From Defluviitaleaceae bacterium (lineage in GTDB: Bacteria; Bacillota; Clostridia; Lachnospirales; WQUN01): DNA of 44,775 nt. Below the pieces are notes generated by a model, which was given only the letters and a program-made list of their open reading frames with translations, made no database searches and had not been told where the DNA came from. Positions 6,717-15,572 of this stretch are shown here, in pieces (the first letter of the stretch is position 1; the number at the start of each line of letters is the position of its first letter). The stretch lies in contig WQVF01000025.1 in the NCBI GenBank assembly GCA_009781725.1, positions 1-44,775 of the forward strand, given 5' to 3'. The translations under genes and the position numbers were made by a program.

Positions 6717-7744
6717 AAAAATCTTGCAAATACGGCACCCACCGGGTAATAGAACCGGCGGGTGTACTACCCCAAGCCGCCTTGCGCCTTGACAATGATA
6801 TGACCATCCATTCCAACGAAATCCTAATAGACGTAATCTCTCTCAATATCGACTCTGCCTCCTTCACCCAAATCAAAAACGAAACCACAGACATAGGAGC
6901 GAAAATCCTGGAAATTGTAAATCAGCGGGGTAAGATGCAAAACCCCGTCACAGGCTCCGGCGGAATGCTCATCGGTACCGTTGCTAAAATCGGCTCGGAG
7001 CTTTCTAATCGAGACCTAAGAGAGGGAGATAAAATTGCAACTTTGGTCTCCCTTTCCCTTACACCTCTAAAAATTAACGCTATCAAGGCCATTCATACGG
7101 ATATAGATCGAGTGGATGTGGACGCACAGGCCATTCTTTTCGAAACAGGAATCTACGCAAAACTTCCGGAAGATATGTCCCAAGAGCTGGCATTAGCCGC
7201 TCTGGATGTTGCGGGTGCTCCCGCCCAAATGGCAAAACTGGTACGTCCTGGGGATAGTGTGCTGATTCTGGGGGGAGGCGGCAAGTCCGGTATGCTCTGC
7301 TGCAACGAGGCAATGAAGCGAGTCGGCCCTACAGGACGGGTCGTTGCGGTGTGTGTGCTGGAGGAAGATAAGGAAAAGCTGCAGGCCGCAGGGCTGTGTC
7401 ATGAGGTCATTGTCGCAGATGCCACTGATGCTTTTGTCATTTTGGATAAAGCCGCTTTAGTCAACAAAGGCCGTGAATACGATATCTCCATCAATGTAGT
7501 CAACGTCCCAGGCACCGAGATGTCAAGCATTCTTCCTGTCCGAAACGGAGGCATTGTTTATTTATTCTCAATGGCAACCAGCTTCACCCGAGCGGCACTA
7601 GGTGCGGAAGGCGTCGGCAAGGACGTCACAATGATAATAGGCAACGGCTATACAAAGGACCATGCGGAAATTACCCTGGCGCAGCTTAGGGAAAACCCAA
7701 AACTACGGGCAATTTTCGAAGAGAAATATGGAGGTGCGGTATGA
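6713..7744 (+). CDS. kdd: L-erythro-3,5-diaminohexanoate dehydrogenase (Kdd)
   Basis: The 343-residue protein belongs to the medium-chain-dehydrogenase-like Kdd family. An N-terminal [20 protein letters not shown] stretch typical of Kdd is followed by an NAD-binding Rossmann part with GGGGKSGML at 187-195. It oxidises 3,5-diaminohexanoate with NAD+ to 3-keto-5-aminohexanoate, the substrate of Kce next door. Both ends overlap neighbouring genes by four bases (ATGA), so translation is coupled. Length and motifs are normal. Confidence 0.93.
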   Translation: MKKSCKYGTHRVIEPAGVLPQAALRLDNDMTIHSNEILIDVISLNIDSASFTQIKNETTDIGAKILEIVNQRGKMQNPVTGSGGMLIGTVAKIGSELSNRDLREGDKIATLVSLSLTPLKINAIKAIHTDIDRVDVDAQAILFETGIYAKLPEDMSQELALAALDVAGAPAQMAKLVRPGDSVLILGGGGKSGMLCCNEAMKRVGPTGRVVAVCVLEEDKEKLQAAGLCHEVIVADATDAFVILDKAALVNKGREYDISINVVNVPGTEMSSILPVRNGGIVYLFSMATSFTRAALGAEGVGKDVTMIIGNGYTKDHAEITLAQLRENPKLRAIFEEKYGGAV

Positions 7745-8979
7745 ACAACGCCATATACAAGGATATCCTAGCCCCTGAGTGGAACGACTGGCACTGGCAT
7801 TTAAAAAACAGAGTAAAAACAGCGGATGGCCTCAAAGAGCTAATCCCCTTAGGTCGTGCGGACGGGGCAAATATCGCAACCTGCTTAAGTCAGTTCCGTA
7901 TGGCAATTACACCTTATTACATGTCCCTAATTGACCTAGCCGACCCATATGACCCGATACGAATGCAGTGTATCCCCTCTCAAAGTGAGCTCAAAACAGT
8001 GGAAGAGGACTTGGTCGATCCCCTACATGAGGACGGGGATTCCCCTGTACAAGGCCTAACCCATCGTTACCCTGACCGGGCACTGTTGCTAATTACAGAC
8101 CAATGCGGCATGTATTGCCGTCATTGCACAAGGCGGCGTTTTGCCGGACAGCATGATTCCTCAATGCCCACAGAGCAAATAGAAAAGGCCATTGACTATA
8201 TCGCAAAAACCCCGGTTATCCGTGATGTGCTGTTATCTGGCGGCGACCCCCTGATGCTTGAGGATGATAAACTGGAGTATATAATCAAAAAGCTCCACGC
8301 AATCCCCCATGTAGAGATAATCCGCTTGGGCACCCGCCTGCCGGTGGTACTGCCCCAACGGGTCACCGACGAACTATGCGCAATGCTCAAAAAATATCAT
8401 CCAATCTGGGTCAACACCCATTTCAATCACCCTAAGGAAATCACTCCGGATGCAATTGCTGCCTGTGAAAAGCTGGCGGACGCTGGGATTCCCCTGGGCA
8501 ATCAATCGGTGTTACTTGCAGGGATCAACGACTGTGTTCATGTAATGAAGGAGCTGGTGCAGAAATTAGTGAAAATCCGTGTACGGCCATACTATATTTA
8601 TCAATGCGACCTGGCCCAGGGGTTAACCCACTTTAGGACACCGGTTTCTAAGGGAATCGAAATTATCGAGGCACTGCGGGGCCATACCTCCGGCTTTGCC
8701 GTACCGACATTCGTTGTGGATGCGCCGGGAGGCGGCGGCAAAATCCCCGTTATGCCCAATTACTTAATTTCTTACGGCACCAATAAGGCCATCCTGCGGA
8801 ACTTCGAAGGGGTTATCACCGCATATACCGAGCCAGAGACCTATACCACCGTCTGCCGCTGTGATGTTTGCACCGGAAAAAAAGATGTGAAATTTGTAGG
8901 CTTAGCGGCGTTGCAAAATAACCAACAGCTTTCCCTGGAACCAGAGGGCCTAGCGAGAAAGCAGAGGGGTAACCAATGA
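7741..8979 (+). CDS. kamA: Lysine 2,3-aminomutase (radical SAM, PLP)
   Basis: The 412-residue protein carries the radical-SAM CxxxCxxC motif at Cys122, Cys126 and Cys129, and the PLP-binding Lys334 in DAPGGGGKIPV. These sit three residues lower than in the clostridial enzyme as I recall it. It converts L-lysine to L-beta-lysine, the first step of lysine fermentation, using SAM reductively cleaved by a [4Fe-4S] cluster. The C-terminal CRCDVCTG (about 374-380) matches the zinc-site cysteines of the family. ATGA overlaps occur on both sides. Confidence 0.96.
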   Translation: MNNAIYKDILAPEWNDWHWHLKNRVKTADGLKELIPLGRADGANIATCLSQFRMAITPYYMSLIDLADPYDPIRMQCIPSQSELKTVEEDLVDPLHEDGDSPVQGLTHRYPDRALLLITDQCGMYCRHCTRRRFAGQHDSSMPTEQIEKAIDYIAKTPVIRDVLLSGGDPLMLEDDKLEYIIKKLHAIPHVEIIRLGTRLPVVLPQRVTDELCAMLKKYHPIWVNTHFNHPKEITPDAIAACEKLADAGIPLGNQSVLLAGINDCVHVMKELVQKLVKIRVRPYYIYQCDLAQGLTHFRTPVSKGIEIIEALRGHTSGFAVPTFVVDAPGGGGKIPVMPNYLISYGTNKAILRNFEGVITAYTEPETYTTVCRCDVCTGKKDVKFVGLAALQNNQQLSLEPEGLARKQRGNQ

Positions 8980-10535
8980 AGCTAAACCTATGCAAGGAAA
9001 CCATAGCTCAAGCCCGGAAATACGCCAAAAGCATATCCCAGCACACTCAGGATTATATTGACCTGCATACAACTGTAGCAGTAGAGCGGACCATTTGCCG
9101 CCTGCTTGGCATCGACGGTGTAAATGAAATCGATATTCCACTGCCAAATATAGTTGTGGACCACTTGGTAGAAAACCAGTTACTTTCAACCGGAGTGGCA
9201 TTACTCATCGGTAACGCTGCCAAAACCCTTGATTTTCAGCCACAGGAAATTGCTGAAAGAATCAGCGATGGACGTCTAAACCTGACCCAGGTTCCACTGA
9301 ACAACCTATATGACGCAAAAAAAACCGCCTTCACATACGCCGAAAAATCCGTATCAAAAATAAAAGAAAACCGCTCCCATCGAAAGAGTCTTATAGAAAA
9401 GTATGGCGAGAAAAGCGGCCCATATATCTATGTAATAGTAGCCACAGGCAATATCTACGAGGATGTAACCCAGGCGGTTGCGGCGGTGGAACAGGGTGCG
9501 GATATAATCGCCGTAATACGCACAACAGGCCAGAGCCTACTGGACTTCGTACCCTATGGCGCAACAACCCAGGGCTTTGGCGGCACCTATGCCACCCAGG
9601 AGAATTTCCGGATTATGCGTGCCGCCTTAGATGAAGCTGGGGCCAAAGCAGGACGATATATCCGTCTATGTAACTACGCCTCCGGCCTATGTATGCCGGA
9701 AATCGCCGCAATAGGCGCATTAGAACGGCTGGATGTAATGCTCAACGATGCCCTATACGGCATTCTTTTCCGAGATATTAACATGAAGCGGACCATAATC
9801 GACCAGTATTTCTCCCGTGTAATCAATGGCTTTGCGGGAATTATTATCAACACCGGCGAGGACAACTACCTTACAACGGCAGACGCAGTAGAGGAAGCCC
9901 ATACTGTCCTGACTTCCCAATTCTTGAACGAACAATTCGCCCTAATGACGGGCCTGCCTGAGGAGCAAATGGGCCTAGGCCATGCCTTTGAAATATCCCC
10001 GGATGTAAAAAACGGATTCCTTTACGAGCTGGCACAAGCACAAATGGCTCGGGAGATTTTCCCCCACGCTCCTCTAAAATACATGCCTCCCACCAAATTT
10101 ATGACGGGGGATATCTTTATGGGGGCGGTACAAAACGCGCTGTTTAATGCGGTATCTATAATGACAGACCAAAAAATCCACCTGCTAGGGATGCTAACCG
10201 AGGCTATTCATACCCCATTTATGTCTGACCGGGCACTTGCAATCGAAAATGCCCAGTATATCTTCAACACTATGGAGGGACTAGGAGACGAGATAATCTT
10301 CAAAGAAGACGGCATAATCCAAAGCCGCGCAAAAGTGGTACTGGACAAGGCCTGCGCCCTCCTAGCGCAAATTGATAAAAGCAAGCTCTTCGCAACCCTG
10401 GAGCAAGGTACCTTTGCGGGAATAAAGCGATGTCCAGACCGGGGCAAAGGGCTGGACGGCGTAGTGCTAAAAAGTGAAGGGTATTTCAACCCATTCATAG
10501 AGCTAATGCAAAGGGGCGAAAACAATGCTAATTAA
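8976..10535 (+). CDS. kamD: Lysine 5,6-aminomutase alpha subunit
   Basis: The 519-residue protein matches the large subunit (TIM barrel) of the B12- and PLP-dependent D-lysine/L-beta-lysine 5,6-aminomutase. It moves the amino group of beta-lysine from C6 to C5 and gives 3,5-diaminohexanoate. Family-type segments include YGEKSGPYIYVIVATGNIYE near 134-153 and FVPYGATTQGFGGTYATQEN near 191-210. It is followed by the beta subunit with an 11-base overlap, as expected for a 1:1 complex. Confidence 0.95.
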   Translation: MKLNLCKETIAQARKYAKSISQHTQDYIDLHTTVAVERTICRLLGIDGVNEIDIPLPNIVVDHLVENQLLSTGVALLIGNAAKTLDFQPQEIAERISDGRLNLTQVPLNNLYDAKKTAFTYAEKSVSKIKENRSHRKSLIEKYGEKSGPYIYVIVATGNIYEDVTQAVAAVEQGADIIAVIRTTGQSLLDFVPYGATTQGFGGTYATQENFRIMRAALDEAGAKAGRYIRLCNYASGLCMPEIAAIGALERLDVMLNDALYGILFRDINMKRTIIDQYFSRVINGFAGIIINTGEDNYLTTADAVEEAHTVLTSQFLNEQFALMTGLPEEQMGLGHAFEISPDVKNGFLYELAQAQMAREIFPHAPLKYMPPTKFMTGDIFMGAVQNALFNAVSIMTDQKIHLLGMLTEAIHTPFMSDRALAIENAQYIFNTMEGLGDEIIFKEDGIIQSRAKVVLDKACALLAQIDKSKLFATLEQGTFAGIKRCPDRGKGLDGVVLKSEGYFNPFIELMQRGENNAN

Positions 10536-11253
10536 ACCATATGGCGACACCCTAGACGACGGCAAAGTTCAATTATCCTTTACCTTGCCCATACCCAACG
10601 ACGACAAAGGCGCGGCAGCGGCCATAATTTTAGCCGGGAAAATGGGCCTAAGCGACCCTCAAGTCGTCCACAGAAAAACTCTGTCCGAAGGCTTTACCTT
10701 CTATGTGGTATATGGCAGCGTAGCCCACGTCGTCAACTACGCAGAAATCCATGTCCAATCCGTAGAAGGCGATGTAATGACCATGGATGAGGTCTCAGAT
10801 TACATCCGGGAAAATATCTGCCGCAAAATAGTAGTAATAGGAGCTTCCACAGGCACAGATGCTCACACCGTAGGCATAGACGCCATAATGAATATGAAAG
10901 GCTTCGCCGGCCACTACGGTCTGGAACGCTACGAAATGATAGAAGCCCATAACCTAGGCAGCCAGGTCCCTAATGAGGAGTTCGTAAAAAAGGCAAAGGA
11001 ACTAGAGGCCGACGTTCTGCTTGTAAGCCAGACCGTCACCCAAAAGGATATCCATATAACTAACCTGACAGAGCTGGTAGAGCTACTGGAAGCGGAAAGA
11101 ATGAGAGAGAAAGTAATATTAATCTGTGGCGGAGCCAGGATTACTCACGAGCTGGCCAAAGAACTAGGCTACGACGCAGGCTTTGGCGCGGGAAGGTATT
11201 CGGAAGATGTGGCGTCCTTTGCGGTGCGGGAAATGGTTCACAGAGGATTATAG
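10525..11253 (+). CDS. kamE: Lysine 5,6-aminomutase beta subunit (B12-binding)
   Basis: The 242-residue small subunit has a dimerisation part (about 1-95) and a cobalamin-binding Rossmann domain. The cobalt-ligand motif D112-A-H114-T-V-G117 and the PLP Schiff-base lysine Lys125 in IMNMKGFAGHYGLERY are intact. The 11-residue spacing between His114 and Lys125 equals that of the crystallised clostridial enzyme (His133/Lys144). It is the last gene of the operon. No good terminator follows; a weak AACGT/ACGTT pair lies at 11256-11272. Confidence 0.95.
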   Translation: MLIKPYGDTLDDGKVQLSFTLPIPNDDKGAAAAIILAGKMGLSDPQVVHRKTLSEGFTFYVVYGSVAHVVNYAEIHVQSVEGDVMTMDEVSDYIRENICRKIVVIGASTGTDAHTVGIDAIMNMKGFAGHYGLERYEMIEAHNLGSQVPNEEFVKKAKELEADVLLVSQTVTQKDIHITNLTELVELLEAERMREKVILICGGARITHELAKELGYDAGFGAGRYSEDVASFAVREMVHRGL

Positions 11254-11325
11254 CGAACGTTATTGAGAAACGTGATTGAAGGAGGTAAGTTCGCGGATAT
11301 AATTTTCATAAGGCTTGGAATCTAT

Positions 11326-11334
11326 TGTTATAAT
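11326..11334 (+). promoter_or_regulatory. Extended -10 promoter of the NUDIX gene
   Basis: TGTTATAAT is a perfect extended -10 in the 170-base gap after kamE. The -35 region is weak. The transcript would start near 11341 and carry about 80 bases of 5' UTR before the NUDIX ATG at 11423. A GGAGG at 11281-11285 is not followed by a start codon at useful distance. Confidence 0.5.
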
Positions 11335-11422
11335 CAGAACAATTGGGCTTGCCGTAGTCGTTCTTGCGCTTTCATGCGCTATCGACACGGGTAACGCACA
11401 AGGTGCTGTCGAGGAGGTACTT

Positions 11423-11887
11423 ATGAAATTAGGAACACTTTGTTACATTGAAAAAAATAATCAATACCTAATGCTTCACAGAACAAAAAAGCAAAATGAT
11501 ATGCACAGGGGTCGATATGTCGGACTAGGTGGTAAATTCGAAACTGGGGAATCCCCTGAGGATTGTGTGGTCAGAGAGGTTTTTGAAGAAAGTGGGCTGC
11601 ATATAAAAAATCCCCAGCTAAGAGGTATTTTAACATTTCCGGGATTCTTCAAACAAGAAGACTGGTATGTCTTTTTATTCGTAGCTACGGAATTTACAGG
11701 AGAGATGCAGCCATGCGAAGAAGGGAAATTAGTGTGGGTGGATAAAAATAAATTGAATGAATTGCCGATGCACGGAGGCGACCGGTATTTTTTGAAATGG
11801 CTGGATGAACACAAAGGGATATTTTCTGCGAAATATATTTACGAGCATGGTGTCTTTAAGGATTACCAGCTTACTGTATATGAGTAA
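11423..11887 (+). CDS. NUDIX hydrolase (MutT / 8-oxo-dGTPase-like)
   Basis: The 154-residue protein contains a NUDIX box near residues 37-59: G followed by GESPEDCVVREVFEESGLHI (form GX5EX7REUXEEXGU). Clostridial and bacillary proteins of this type beginning MKLGTLCYIEKNNQYLMLHR are annotated as 8-oxo-dGTP diphosphatases. The substrate is not proven by sequence. I chose ATG 11423 because GAGGAGG lies 5 bases upstream; the longer frame from 11315 would add a hydrophobic stretch not typical of the family. It is convergent with the Fe-S gene at 11948. Confidence 0.85.
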   Translation: MKLGTLCYIEKNNQYLMLHRTKKQNDMHRGRYVGLGGKFETGESPEDCVVREVFEESGLHIKNPQLRGILTFPGFFKQEDWYVFLFVATEFTGEMQPCEEGKLVWVDKNKLNELPMHGGDRYFLKWLDEHKGIFSAKYIYEHGVFKDYQLTVYE

Positions 11888-11947
11888 ACTGCCGTTGTGC
11901 AACATCTTTTACGGGACGGGCGAAAAAATTTGGTTGGTCAAGTTTTT

Positions 11948-12592
11948 TCATTGGCTTATCTCCTTCACCCAATAATTTTCTGAATATTTTTCCGTATACG
12001 GACACCATAGCATACATTTTAGGCATAGAGTACAGAGTTTTCTCACCATTATCTCATCCCGTGTGGTTGTAGTGCTCCATGTTGTACCATGTAGGGCTTT
12101 TGTGGGACACACATCAACGCAAATAGAGCAATCACCGCATTGGGGTTCCATTGGGGATTTACTCATTGTTGCAAAAGGGGCTGTGGTCAGAACTTTACCC
12201 AACAGTACTGCGCAACCGAACCGGTCCGTAACCAGCAGATTATTTTTACCTATAAATCCTAATCCGGCGTTAAGTGCGACGGTTTTATGGGGTAGGCGTC
12301 CAAATTTTAGCCTGGCGATACTGCTGTATCCTTCGGCTTCCAACTGATCTGCTAATTTTACGGCAAGATTATCCATTTTGCGTTCGGTGTTGATAACCTC
12401 TTTGGTCCTAGGCTTTTCACCTGCTCTAAGGGCATTTATATATTCCTTCGATAAGGCTTTCCCGAAAAGAATAGCACATGAATATCCATCGGCGGCATCC
12501 CCAGGCAGGGCAGTTGCATCGACATAGTATACAAAATCTGCGCCCTTGCTTTTTATGTGCTGTTCCCAAGTTTCGTTAAGTGATTTGTTCAT
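11948..12592 (-). CDS. Short QueG-like double-[4Fe-4S] protein
   Basis: The 214-residue protein ends with two ferredoxin-type clusters: CGDCSICVDVCP (about 151-162) and CTLCLKCMLWCP (about 186-197). Its N-terminal half, with KTVALNAGLGFIGKNNLLVT near 104-123, resembles epoxyqueuosine reductase QueG. It is far shorter than QueG (about 310-380 residues) and lacks the HEAT-like tail and a clear cobalamin-binding part. It is best called a QueG-like 4Fe-4S double-cluster protein of unknown substrate. SD GGGGGAA precedes the ATG. It is divergent from the membrane-protein gene at 12719. Confidence 0.78.
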   Translation of the reverse strand: MNKSLNETWEQHIKSKGADFVYYVDATALPGDAADGYSCAILFGKALSKEYINALRAGEKPRTKEVINTERKMDNLAVKLADQLEAEGYSSIARLKFGRLPHKTVALNAGLGFIGKNNLLVTDRFGCAVLLGKVLTTAPFATMSKSPMEPQCGDCSICVDVCPTKALHGTTWSTTTTRDEIMVRKLCTLCLKCMLWCPYTEKYSENYWVKEISQ

Positions 12593-12688
12593 CCATTTTC
12601 CCCCGATAAAATAAATCTTCTACATAGATATTAGCATAATAGCATGTCATCACCCATCGTCCAAGCACCCTTTTTTTGTCTATAAATA

Positions 12689-12697
12689 TGGTATACT
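12689..12697 (+). promoter_or_regulatory. Extended -10 promoter of the 12719 membrane-protein operon
   Basis: TGGTATACT is an extended -10 followed after only 7 bases by AAAAGGAGG. It has the same compact -10-to-SD layout as the sites at 1298 and 2450. No clear -35 is seen. Confidence 0.45.
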
Positions 12698-12718
12698 TCC
12701 TCAAAAGGAGGTTGTTTT

Positions 12719-13165
12719 GTGAACAAAAAACCCACAAAAATCATTGTTGATATTATTATGACAATTTTTTTGATTCTTTCTTTCGTTAGATGGGACGGTA
12801 CCGGTGGAGCCATTTACCATATTATAGTGGGTAGTGCTTGCGCGCTGTTCTTTTCTATTCATATTTGCATACACAGAAAGTGGATTGCGGCTACTACCAA
12901 GTCTTGTTTTGCCGGGAAGCTTAAAAAAGCTGTACAGGGGAAGTATATCATTGATATTATTTTACTGGTGGTTTGGGGAATCTCTATTATTACAGGATTT
13001 ATCGCCCTTGGGCCATTCTTTAACGAGGCGGCAGATGACTTTGCTTGGGGCCGTCTTCATGGAATAACAGCCCGGGTTGGTCTTGTGTTAATTATCATTC
13101 ATGTTATTCAGCATATCCCTCAAATTAAATCGTACCTTGGAATCAAGAAACGGGTGGTGAGCTAG
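12719..13165 (+). CDS. DUF4405-like four-helix membrane protein
   Basis: The 148-residue protein starts at GTG 12719, 7 bases after AAAGGAGG. It has about four membrane segments (near 8-25, 33-50, 75-98, 112-135). Histidines in helices (H34, H45, H48, H112, H125, H129) and the pattern RLHGITARVGLVLIIIHVIQHI resemble DUF4405/cytochrome-b561-like proteins, some of which accompany flavinylated electron-transfer proteins. Haem binding is inferred. No flavin-transfer partner is seen nearby. The stop codon abuts the next start. Confidence 0.6.
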   Translation: MNKKPTKIIVDIIMTIFLILSFVRWDGTGGAIYHIIVGSACALFFSIHICIHRKWIAATTKSCFAGKLKKAVQGKYIIDIILLVVWGISIITGFIALGPFFNEAADDFAWGRLHGITARVGLVLIIIHVIQHIPQIKSYLGIKKRVVS

Positions 13166-13660
13166 ATGCCGATGATGTCCTACACCAAGAAGCCTGGGCT
13201 CAGTTATTTACTATATGCCATTTACGCCATTGCAATGGCGGTGATTTACGGTTTATTTACCTATTTTGGCATTTTTGCTCGGGGAACAGATGGGTTTGCT
13301 CTGCGCACATATATCTGGAATCTAGTGCTTATTACTATTGTATTGCTGGTAGATAGGCTATATCTAGTTAAGCTAAAAAAAAGTGCCGAGAAAAGGGTTG
13401 CGGCGAATCGCAAAGCCAGGGTTTTGCATTTTGTGTCATTCAAGGCATCTTTATACCTGTTCTATATCTTCGCCCTGACTACCTCCAGATTGTTGTTGTT
13501 ACTAGATGGGTCTGGGCGGTTCGAGGTGGGTAATATATACAATTTCAGGAGCTATCTCCTCTCCATTGAGTATGGCCTAATTCTTCTGGTTGCCGCGGAT
13601 AAATTTATTGGCCAGTTTATATATGATAAGAAGACAATGAGAGAATTGGCGGAAAAATAA
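13166..13660 (+). CDS. Unrecognised four-helix membrane protein
   Basis: The 164-residue protein has about four hydrophobic segments (near 12-35, 47-65, 90-112, 129-150) separated by short basic loops such as KLKKSAEKRVAANRKARV (about 69-86). The ATG follows the previous stop with no gap, so the two are probably translated together from one transcript. I recognise no family and see no catalytic motif. ATG 13172 is an equal alternative start. It probably works with the 12719 protein or the transporter downstream. Confidence 0.65.
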   Translation: MPMMSYTKKPGLSYLLYAIYAIAMAVIYGLFTYFGIFARGTDGFALRTYIWNLVLITIVLLVDRLYLVKLKKSAEKRVAANRKARVLHFVSFKASLYLFYIFALTTSRLLLLLDGSGRFEVGNIYNFRSYLLSIEYGLILLVAADKFIGQFIYDKKTMRELAEK

Positions 13661-13672
13661 ATTTTCGAAGGG

Positions 13673-15535
13673 ATGAGTTTTTTATCTATGTTTAGTGAAA
13701 TGCAATTGGTTTTTATGATTCTTATTGCCACAACCGTATGCTTTGCCATACCTCGGTTTCGTTCGGACTTAGTGGCACTTTGCTCACTATTGGCACTTTA
13801 TCTTGCGGGAGTAATAACTGTGTCGGAAGCCTTGTCCGGGTTTTCCAGTACTGTGGTTGTAATGCTTGCGGTGCTGTTTATCGTTGGAGAAGGAATTTCC
13901 GCGACAGGGCTTGCCACTAAGGCAGGCAACTTGCTTGTGAAGCTCACAGGCAATAGTGAATTCCGAATGCTGGTATTTGTAAAGCTGCTAGTTGCCGTAA
14001 TCGGCAGTTTTATCAGCAACACAGGGACTGTTGCTATCTTGATGCCTATAGTGGTGAGCCTAAGCGTAAAAATGAACATACATCCCGGTAAGCTCCTTAT
14101 GCCCTTGGCCTTTGGCGCAAGCATGGGAGGTGCTTTGACCCTTATTGGTACCGCCCCCAACCTACTTGCCCGGGATGCCCTTATTAACCATGGACTCCCC
14201 GGCCTATCGTTTTTTGATTTTACCCCTATCGGACTAATCATCCTTGTTGTAGGTACTCTTTATATGTGGTTTGTCGGGCGGAGAATCCTTGATAAGCCCT
14301 ACGATAAAACCTCGAAAGTCGCCGATTCTATCAATGTATCCGAGCTTCTTTCCCAATATGGAATAGATGGCAATCTTCATTATGTACAGGTCTCAGCCGG
14401 CCACGACATTGTAGGGAAAAAGCTCAAGGAGCTGAAATGGCCAAGTCTTTACAATATCACTGTTCTTAAGTTGCGAAAAAAAGCTACGGGAATGGCTACG
14501 CTTTTACCGGGATTTAACTACACCCAAGTACTTGCAGAGCCTACTTATATCGTTGAGGCAGAGGATATTTTGCTGCTATATGCCGATGCTCCTTCTTTGG
14601 AGAGGCTTTTAAAAGAAACAGAGTTGCAAGCAATCCCTCGCGAGCAAGTCGACGGCCTCCAAATCCAAGAAGCCAATATCGCCGAGGTCATCCTAACCCC
14701 TCATTCAGGACTAATTAATCAATCCCTCAAAGATATACATTTTCGGGATAAATACGGACTTACGGTTCTTTCGATTAAACGCCGCAACCAAAGCGCGAAG
14801 CTACCCACTGTCCAAGACGAGCTTCATTATGGGGACGCCTTGCTGGTTTATGGCAAATGGAATGACATCGACCTTCTGGCAAAGGAAAAAAGCGACATAG
14901 TAGTAATCACCCGGGAAGTGACTGAGTCCGTAACCTTCAATCCAGTACGGGCAATTTTAGCAGGTGCAATACTCCTTGGGATGATAGTAATGCTGGTATT
15001 CGAATGGATTCCTGCCGTTATCACGGTAATTATCGCAGGACTGCTGATGGTTCTTACCCGCAGTGTGCGTAGCACCGACCAGGCGTACCGTGCCATCAAC
15101 TGGCAGATAGTAGTGCTCATTGCCTGTATGCTGCCAATGGCAACCGCATTAGAAAATACCGGCGGGGTAGCCTTTATAGCGGATGGCATCACGTCGGCAC
15201 TGGGCGGGGCGGGGCCTATGGTGGTAATGGCAGGGCTTTATGTGGTGACTTCGATTTTTGGTGTGTTTATCAGCAATACGGCTACGGCGGTGTTGTTTCT
15301 GCCAGTGGCTATCCTTGCAGCCGGGGAGATTGGTGTAAGCCCCCTACCCTTTGTAATGGCGGTGACTTATGCTGCCAGTATGTCCTTTGCAACTCCTGTA
15401 TCGACGCCCCCTAATGCTATGGTTATGGTGGCAGGGAAGTATAAGTTTTTGGATTATATGAAGGTTGGTATTCCACTGCAGTTTCTTGTGGGGGTTATTA
15501 TTATTTTGGTATTGCCCTTGTTTTTTCCTTTTTAA
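13673..15535 (+). CDS. SLC13/DASS-type transporter with two RCK_C (TrkA-C) domains
   Basis: The 620-residue protein has about 11-12 membrane segments in two halves (about 5-205 and 425-615) of the divalent-anion:Na+ symporter/CitM type. SNTGTVAILMPIV near 115-127 and ISNTATAVLFLPVA near 530-543 form the repeated SNT signature of the family. The soluble middle (about 230-415) holds two RCK_C domains, found in members that move sulfate or other anions under ligand control. The substrate is unknown. Starts ATG 13673 and ATG 13688 are both possible; the only SD-like sequence (GAAGGG, 13667-13672) fits neither well. It follows the membrane genes by 12 bases and may be co-transcribed. Confidence 0.85.
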   Translation: MSFLSMFSEMQLVFMILIATTVCFAIPRFRSDLVALCSLLALYLAGVITVSEALSGFSSTVVVMLAVLFIVGEGISATGLATKAGNLLVKLTGNSEFRMLVFVKLLVAVIGSFISNTGTVAILMPIVVSLSVKMNIHPGKLLMPLAFGASMGGALTLIGTAPNLLARDALINHGLPGLSFFDFTPIGLIILVVGTLYMWFVGRRILDKPYDKTSKVADSINVSELLSQYGIDGNLHYVQVSAGHDIVGKKLKELKWPSLYNITVLKLRKKATGMATLLPGFNYTQVLAEPTYIVEAEDILLLYADAPSLERLLKETELQAIPREQVDGLQIQEANIAEVILTPHSGLINQSLKDIHFRDKYGLTVLSIKRRNQSAKLPTVQDELHYGDALLVYGKWNDIDLLAKEKSDIVVITREVTESVTFNPVRAILAGAILLGMIVMLVFEWIPAVITVIIAGLLMVLTRSVRSTDQAYRAINWQIVVLIACMLPMATALENTGGVAFIADGITSALGGAGPMVVMAGLYVVTSIFGVFISNTATAVLFLPVAILAAGEIGVSPLPFVMAVTYAASMSFATPVSTPPNAMVMVAGKYKFLDYMKVGIPLQFLVGVIIILVLPLFFPF

Positions 15536-15572
15536 AAAGGGCTCATGAAGCACCCATTTAGGAGGTTTCGCA

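Noticed and set aside
11315..11422. Signal-peptide-like N-terminal extension of the NUDIX protein from ATG 11315
   Set aside because: This ATG has no SD and lies upstream of the proposed -10 at 11326-11334. GAGGAGG plus ATG 11423 gives the usual family start.
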